From NCBI GenBank assembly GCA_949747935.1, contig CATKHE010000139.1:1-11261 (forward strand): a stretch of 11,261 bases of DNA, in the 5' to 3' direction. This document shows, in pieces, positions 5,898 to 11,261 of this stretch. This stretch comes from an uncultured Eubacteriales bacterium. GTDB taxonomy: Bacteria; Bacillota_A; Clostridia; Oscillospirales; Oscillospiraceae. The notes beneath the pieces are model-generated. The model was not told where the DNA came from, did no database searches, and saw only the letters and a program-made list of their open reading frames with translations. Made by a program: the position numbers and the translations under genes. The stretch's first letter is position 1, and each line of letters starts with the position of its first letter.

Positions 5898-8800
5898 CCT
5901 CCAGCCGGTGTTCCCCTGTCAGTTCCCTCAAGGGCACTCCATCCTTGACAGACCTGCCATCCAAAGCGGCAGAGTAATCTCCAGTTCGCTTTACCGAGAT
6001 GTTCAGCGTTCCCTTGGACAGCCTCCAGACGACCTCATATCCTGGCCAGTCCAGAGGGAGGTTGGGCTCCACAGTGAGCTTCCCCTCCGCCATTCTAAGG
6101 CCCAGCAACTCCTGAACGGCAATCTGCCAGTACCACCCAGCGGCCCCGGTATACCACGACCACCCCGCCCTGCCCACCCGTCCGGGAGCATAGGATACAT
6201 CGGCGGCAATAACATAGGGCTCGGCCCGGTAAATATTTGTCTCATGGCCCTCCGGCAGGAGGGCCTTTAAAACAGCCCAACCATCTTCGGGACGATCCAG
6301 CCGAAAGCAGGCCATAGCCAGCCACACGGAGGCGTGAGTGTACTGTCCGCCGTTCTCCCGCACTCCGGCTGGGTAGCTCCTGATATAGCCAGGGTTGTTG
6401 TCCTCCTGACCGTCAAACGCCGGGTCGAAAAGGCGCACCACCCCCGCCTCCCGGTCAAAGAGGCGTTCCAGGGCGGCAGAGACAGCCCTGTCCGCCCGTC
6501 TCCGGTCCGTTCCGCCGGGAAAAACAGCGAAGGATTGGGCGATGGAGTCGATTTGGCACTGACCGCTCTGGGCGGAGCCCAGAGGGCTTCCATCCTCATA
6601 ATATCCCCGGCGATACCAGTCCCCATCCCAGGTCCCTTGGGCGGCTTGAATCAAACTGTCCGCCTGCCGCAGCAGGTCGTCGGCCCGGGCCTCCTCATCC
6701 ATCCGGCGGCACAGCACGGCGAAATCCTGTAGCACCGCAGCCAGAAACCATGTGAGCCAAACCGATTCGCCCCCCACCTTATCCATGCCGTCGTTCCAGT
6801 CGCCGCTCCCCATCCTCGCCAGACCGTGAGGACCTGTCCCCCGGCTCAGGGCACACTGGATGGCGCCAAGGCCGTGGCGGTAGAGGTTTTCCCGGCTTTC
6901 ACTTATCACAGGGACCTCATAGCGGTCTTTTTCCCCAGGTTCCAGGGGTTTGGCGGCGAGGTAGGGCACCTCCTCCTCCAAAATTTTCCAGTCACCGGTG
7001 ACAGCGCAGTACCGGCACAGCACCCAGGGCAGCCATAGCAGGTCATCGGAGATGCGGGTGCGCACCCCGGCCCCCTGGGGCGGGTGCCACCAGTGCTGTA
7101 CGTCCCCCTCCTCAAACTGCCGGGAGGCCGCCAGCAGCAGCTGTTCCCTTGTCCGCTGAGGCCAGGTATACAGTAAAGAGGCCGCATCTTGGAGTTGGTC
7201 CCGGAACCCGAAGGCCCCGCCATTCTGATACTGGCTGGTACGGGCCATCATCCGGCAGGCGATCACCTGATAGAGACACCAGCCGCTGAGATACCGGTTC
7301 AAGGCGCTGTCCGGCGTCTTGACTGTAAGGGCAGATACCTTGTCAGCCCACCAGATCAGAGCGCGCTCCTGTTCCACCCGGAAATCCTCCCGGAAGAAAC
7401 GGGAGCAAAGGCTCCCGCCACTCTCCCGGGTCACCAGAGAGACAGACTGTCCATCAGCCAGCGCTGTGGAGAGGGTTTCCCCCTCCCCCATCCGGCAGAT
7501 CAGCCGTCCAGCCCCTCCGGCAAGGGTAAAGCGAAGAATGCGGCGATTTTCATCCGGTGGAACAAACCCCTCAACGGTCAGACTGGCCCCGGGCAATTCC
7601 TTCTCCCACCGGGCAAACCCGGGGCCGTAGGTGACGGTACAGGCCAGCCCGTCTCCAGCTGCAAAGACGGAATGCTCCCGCCCGTCCAGGCTCACCATAA
7701 CGGTCTCCTGTCCGCCCACGGCCAGGGGATCATTGTTCCAAGGAGTCAGTCTGCCCTCCCGGGAATTTCCCCCTGACCAGAGAAAACCTGCTCCCGTCTC
7801 GTCAGTAACCCAGCCAAATTCCGGATTGCACAGTACCTGACTCCAGCCCACAGGGGGCAGACGGCCGCCGCAGCGGATGACGGCTGTGTCCCTGACCATC
7901 TCCCAAGGGGCCGGCTCGGGGGAGAGCGTCACTGGGGGTGGCGGGGCAATCTCCTCGGCGTTTTCCCTCTCCTCCAGCGGCAAAATGGCCTTTGCCCAGG
8001 CCAGGACCGCCGGAGCAGCGTCGGGACCGACCAGATGGACGCCCCCTTTGGCCCCTAAGGCGGACTGAGCCCCCAGCCTTTTCAGCTCCTCCATCAGGGT
8101 GGAGCGGAGGGGCCGGCGGTAATCTCCCCCCTCCTCCAAAATCAGTACCAGGTCGAAAGGATAGCCCGCCCGAATCAGAAGCTGGTGCCAGCGACACCAC
8201 AGAGCAGCCCGCTTTCCCTCCTCCTCGCCGGACAACTGTCCGGCGGCAATGGGCAGGTCCCCGGAGATACCGTAGGGCCACAGGGCATTCTGAGGCGGAC
8301 AGTCCAGAGCTGGCTCCAGTTCCGCTGTCAGCCGGGCCAGCAGATCAAAAGCCATCAGGACCTCCCGCTCGCTGAGAGCCAGCTTCTGGACAATCGGGGC
8401 CAGAGAGGCGGGGCCGCCGTCTCTGCCGGAAAGCATTCTGTCTGCCCGCTCCTGAGCCGCCTGAGCGGTGTCTCCTAGAGCAAGCACCAAAGAAAATACC
8501 GCCCTCTCCCCAGGCTTGAGGGAGACAGGAATCCGAACCATCAAGCAGGGGTCGGAGCCCGTCCCCCCCTCCAACAGTCTGCGTGTCCGGCTTGGCAGAG
8601 CCCGCAAACCGCCCCTTCCCAAAGCAGCCGAGCGGTCCAGACTTGCGGAGCTCCCCTCCCCTGTCCAAAGGACAGCGAGATATGGTCCCTCTCCATCCCC
8701 TTGGAGACGGCGGTGAAAAATGGCGCTGTTTCCCTCGAAAGCGCCCTCCAGAAAGAGCCGGGAAAAGGCGGGATGGGCGTCAAAATCCCGTTGTGGACAG

Positions 8801-11261
8801 AGAACCGGCTCCAAATAGAACAGAAGTTCCCCGTCCAGACGTGTTTTTCCGCTCCACCGCAGTTCCACCCGGCGAGCCTCTCCATTTTCCCGCTGAGGGA
8901 TGGACAATGACATCCGGGCGGACAGTCCCTCTCGCTCAAAGTACCAGCAGGCTCCAGCCGCATTAAATTCCCAGCGGTATGCCGCTCCGCTCTGATACAG
9001 CGGTGCCGGGGTCAGGCCGTACAGGCCGTCTGGTCCGTGAAAAAAGACGGATACCCCGGCGGGGGCATAATATCTGCCGGGCTGTGTCAGAGTGATGGAC
9101 AGTTCCCCCGCCTTGGAGGCGGTCAGGCCGTTGTCACAAGTCAGTATGCTGTAGCCGCCATTGGAGAGCAAATGGCACTGGGGAGATTTCCGGCCATAGT
9201 CTTTCCCCTCCCGGATCAGGGTAGGACCGGCGGCCGGCCTGGGCCGAAACGGGAAGTCCCGCTCCTCCTGACGTATGACTGGGGCCCCTACCGGCACCCG
9301 CTCCTGAAGCAGCTCCCGATAGGCGGACATGTCGCAGTCCTTCATAAACCGTTTCTGCATGATATTGCCCTGGAGGACGTTGTCAATGGCTATCAGGCTC
9401 ATCCCCAAGTGATGGGACATATAGGATCGCACTACCTCAAAGTCCTCGTCTCCCGCAAGGCGGGCCGGGGTGTAGTCCACCGCCTCATAGAGGCCGTAAC
9501 GCCCCTCCAGCCCCAGGTCTCGCAGACGCCGTAGGTTTCGCAGAGCGCTGCGCGGGGCCAGCAGAAGGGCCAGGAAGGAGGAGTAGGGGGACACCACCAG
9601 TTCGCTGTCCAGCCCCCGCTTCAGGCCCAAGGCTTGGACCCCGTGGGCCTTATACTGATAGCTCATACCGGGGTCAAAGGCATAAAATCCGGATTCTGAG
9701 ATGCCCCAGGGCTTTTTGGTCTTGTCTCCTCGGCGCTTCTGAGCGTAGACACAGAAGGACAGCGTTTCATAGAGAAAGGAATTGGGCTCGCAGGGCAGAA
9801 GAAGGCTGGGCATAAAATATTCAAACATGGTGCCCGTCCAGGAGGCCATGCCGCAGTAGTCGTTGTCCCCCAGCAGCATCCGGCCCAGCCGCCTCCAGTG
9901 GCGGGCGGGCACTTCCCCGCGGGCCACCGAGATGAAGCTGGCCTGCCTGGCTTCGCTGGCCATCAGATCATAATATCCGTCGGTAAGCCGGTCCTGTTCC
10001 ACCTCATAGCCGATGGAAAACAGCTTGCGCTCCTGATCGAACAGGGGGGCGCAGTCCATGGCATTGGACAGGTCCTCCGCCCGGCGGGCCAGAACATCTT
10101 CGCCCCACTGATACAGCCCCTCCCGCAGGGCAATGAGGCAGCCCCGCAGGTTACCGCTGTCAACGGTGGACACATATTGGGGACGCAGGGGTACCAAAGT
10201 TGCGGTGTCGTACCAGTTGTATAGATGTCCCTTCCATTTCTCCAGCCTTTCCACCGTGTCCAGAATATGGGAGATCAGCTCCACCGCCCGCTTCCGGGGT
10301 AGCAGTTCCAAATCCACCGCCGCCATGACGGACAGCAGGGCCATGCCGATATTGGTGGGGGAGGTCCGTCTAGCCAGAACAGGTCCAGGCTGCTCCTGCC
10401 AGTTGTCCGGGGGCAGAAAGTGGTCCTCTGGACGAAGAAAGCCGGCAAAATACCGCCAGATGAGAGTGGCCTGGTGGAGCAGAAAGGCCCGGTCAGCCGG
10501 AGGCAGGGCTCTGCCCTGTCGGGAGGGCCGGCTCACCGCCCAGGCCAGTGCAGGGGCCAGCAGCCAAATAACGCCCACTGCCTTTCCAAACCGAAGCTGG
10601 GCGAAAAATACCACAAAAATTCCAACTGCCGCCGAAAACCAGGCTTTTTTGTAGTAGAAGGGGACGCTTCCCTTTCCCTTTTCCGTCTGGGCGGCGGTGA
10701 CCCAGGCCAACAGATTTTTGTGGGAGACCGCCATCCGCCACAGGGCGGAGCAGATGGCCGTCAGAGAAATATAGGCCTGATAGGGCAGGAAAATCAGCTG
10801 AACGGCGGTCTGCAAAATGGCCCCAGCCAGCCCGGCGATGACGGTTGAGTGGTAACGCCGCCGCTTTCCGCTGCGCCGGACGGCCAGCTCCGCCCCGGAC
10901 AGCAGCAGGTTGGAGGCGGCGGCCACCACCGCCACGCCCCCCGCCCAGGCGAAGACCGTCCCGGAGACGCACATACCCAGCACCAGTGTCAGCAGGGTAA
11001 AGATGGGGGACAGCGACCGGCGCAGGTTGTCAAAAATCTTCCACCGGGCCAGCGGGGGCAGGGGGTTGTCCTCCTGCCCGCTCCGACCATCCGGGACCCG
11101 CCGTCCCAGCCAGGGCAGCAGCTGCCAGTCCCCCCGAATCCACCGGTGGAGCCGGGCAAAGTAGCCGTAGACCTGCCAAGGACAGCCGTCGGTGACCTCC
11201 ACCTCCCCCAGCAGTCCCGCCCGGAGATAGCTGCCCTCCAGCAGGTCGTGGGATAAAATGG
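5887..11261 (-). CDS. Cyclic beta-1,2-glucan synthase-type protein (NdvB/ChvB family), 5' end outside window
   Basis: The visible 1790 codons are the C-terminal part of a giant membrane protein. Full-length relatives are about 2800 residues, so roughly 1000 residues lie beyond 11261. Such enzymes polymerise glucose from UDP-glucose, cyclise the chain and trim it. Numbering from the first complete codon (11259): the end of the glycosyltransferase (GT84-type) domain shows SHDLLEG (3-9) and RGDWQLLPWLG (42-52). Hydrophobic membrane segments follow at about 84-125, 139-174 and 207-241. The glycoamylase-like/GH189-type cyclisation domain spans about 255-660 with SPTNIGM (300-306), YNWYDT (347-352), GISESGFYAFD (519-529), GLYEAVDYTP (589-598) and SHHLGMSL (615-622). 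A first GH94-type beta-sandwich lies at about 680-950, LWPYGISGDLPI at 993-1004, and a second sandwich at about 1116-1310. The GH94 catalytic barrel (about 1316-1720) has GDVQHWWHP (1385-1393), RTRISDDLLWLPW (1400-1412) and GDWNDGMD (1486-1493), with Asp1490 the expected general acid. Motifs look intact. No terminator follows the stop. Confidence 0.92.
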   Translation of the reverse strand, partial: ILSHDLLEGSYLRAGLLGEVEVTDGCPWQVYGYFARLHRWIRGDWQLLPWLGRRVPDGRSGQEDNPLPPLARWKIFDNLRRSLSPIFTLLTLVLGMCVSGTVFAWAGGVAVVAAASNLLLSGAELAVRRSGKRRRYHSTVIAGLAGAILQTAVQLIFLPYQAYISLTAICSALWRMAVSHKNLLAWVTAAQTEKGKGSVPFYYKKAWFSAAVGIFVVFFAQLRFGKAVGVIWLLAPALAWAVSRPSRQGRALPPADRAFLLHQATLIWRYFAGFLRPEDHFLPPDNWQEQPGPVLARRTSPTNIGMALLSVMAAVDLELLPRKRAVELISHILDTVERLEKWKGHLYNWYDTATLVPLRPQYVSTVDSGNLRGCLIALREGLYQWGEDVLARRAEDLSNAMDCAPLFDQERKLFSIGYEVEQDRLTDGYYDLMASEARQASFISVARGEVPARHWRRLGRMLLGDNDYCGMASWTGTMFEYFMPSLLLPCEPNSFLYETLSFCVYAQKRRGDKTKKPWGISESGFYAFDPGMSYQYKAHGVQALGLKRGLDSELVVSPYSSFLALLLAPRSALRNLRRLRDLGLEGRYGLYEAVDYTPARLAGDEDFEVVRSYMSHHLGMSLIAIDNVLQGNIMQKRFMKDCDMSAYRELLQERVPVGAPVIRQEERDFPFRPRPAAGPTLIREGKDYGRKSPQCHLLSNGGYSILTCDNGLTASKAGELSITLTQPGRYYAPAGVSVFFHGPDGLYGLTPAPLYQSGAAYRWEFNAAGACWYFEREGLSARMSLSIPQRENGEARRVELRWSGKTRLDGELLFYLEPVLCPQRDFDAHPAFSRLFLEGAFEGNSAIFHRRLQGDGEGPYLAVLWTGEGSSASLDRSAALGRGGLRALPSRTRRLLEGGTGSDPCLMVRIPVSLKPGERAVFSLVLALGDTAQAAQERADRMLSGRDGGPASLAPIVQKLALSEREVLMAFDLLARLTAELEPALDCPPQNALWPYGISGDLPIAAGQLSGEEEGKRAALWCRWHQLLIRAGYPFDLVLILEEGGDYRRPLRSTLMEELKRLGAQSALGAKGGVHLVGPDAAPAVLAWAKAILPLEERENAEEIAPPPPVTLSPEPAPWEMVRDTAVIRCGGRLPPVGWSQVLCNPEFGWVTDETGAGFLWSGGNSREGRLTPWNNDPLAVGGQETVMVSLDGREHSVFAAGDGLACTVTYGPGFARWEKELPGASLTVEGFVPPDENRRILRFTLAGGAGRLICRMGEGETLSTALADGQSVSLVTRESGGSLCSRFFREDFRVEQERALIWWADKVSALTVKTPDSALNRYLSGWCLYQVIACRMMARTSQYQNGGAFGFRDQLQDAASLLYTWPQRTREQLLLAASRQFEEGDVQHWWHPPQGAGVRTRISDDLLWLPWVLCRYCAVTGDWKILEEEVPYLAAKPLEPGEKDRYEVPVISESRENLYRHGLGAIQCALSRGTGPHGLARMGSGDWNDGMDKVGGESVWLTWFLAAVLQDFAVLCRRMDEEARADDLLRQADSLIQAAQGTWDGDWYRRGYYEDGSPLGSAQSGQCQIDSIAQSFAVFPGGTDRRRADRAVSAALERLFDREAGVVRLFDPAFDGQEDNNPGYIRSYPAGVRENGGQYTHASVWLAMACFRLDRPEDGWAVLKALLPEGHETNIYRAEPYVIAADVSYAPGRVGRAGWSWYTGAAGWYWQIAVQELLGLRMAEGKLTVEPNLPLDWPGYEVVWRLSKGTLNISVKRTGDYSAALDGRSVKDGVPLRELTGEHRLEVTI

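Noticed and set aside
5887..11202. GTG at 11202 as the true start of the glucan synthase-type gene
   Set aside because: The frame stays open to the window edge, and the codons before the GTG encode SHDLLEG...GLLGE, a conserved part of the synthase domain. The purine run before the GTG is directly adjacent, too close for a ribosome site.
1..11261. tRNA, rRNA, CRISPR array, insertion sequence or phage attachment site
   Set aside because: I searched by eye for cloverleaf arms, regular repeats, transposase motifs and long terminal inverted repeats and saw none. The window is almost fully covered by housekeeping-type genes.

Overview
The window is GC-rich and tightly packed. It looks like a chromosomal segment of a low-oxygen Gram-positive of the Clostridia, most likely an Oscillospiraceae-type gut bacterium (Flavonifractor, Lawsonibacter or Intestinimonas relatives). 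That placement is inference. It rests on strong AAGGAGG-type ribosome sites, an EF-P-associated M16 peptidase pair of the YfmF/YfmH type, a clostridial-looking Lgt and FolD, and high G+C. No mobile element, tRNA, rRNA or CRISPR array is visible.

Left part, minus strand (about 5150 down to 1): a promoter at about 5143-5171 starts a compact operon. Its order is yfmF (inactive-type M16 subunit), yfmH (M16 subunit with intact HxxEH), lgt (lipoprotein diacylglyceryl transferase) and folD (methylene-THF dehydrogenase/cyclohydrolase). The genes are separated by 3 bp, a 4-bp GTGA overlap and 3 bp. After roughly 215 bp without a clear promoter or terminator comes a small gene of unknown function, whose stop codon abuts a strong intrinsic terminator at 6-43. 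That terminator probably ends the whole transcript.

Middle, plus strand (5265-5897): a small class I SAM-dependent methyltransferase is read divergently from yfmF out of a shared regulatory region of about 170 bp. This region holds two promoter-like elements, a 21-bp-phased direct repeat (GTTCCCC) and a short inverted repeat.

Right part, minus strand (11261 down to 5887): this is the C-terminal 1790 codons of a giant cyclic beta-1,2-glucan synthase-type protein (NdvB/ChvB/Cgs family), running in from beyond the window. Visible are the end of the glycosyltransferase domain, a set of membrane segments, a glycoamylase-like (GH189-type) cyclisation domain, two GH94-type beta-sandwich regions and a complete GH94 catalytic domain with its GDWNDG motif. 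Its last 11 bp overlap, tail to tail, with the methyltransferase gene.

Functionally, the left operon groups protein-synthesis and protein-maturation jobs: an EF-P modification-associated peptidase pair, lipoprotein lipidation, and one-carbon supply including 10-formyl-THF. The right end is a surface or secreted glucan machine that is best studied in Gram-negative bacteria. No clearly new system was found. The points most worth a second look are the giant glucan synthase in a Gram-positive setting, the active/inactive M16 pair, the unknown small gene, and the operator-like repeats in the divergent promoter region.
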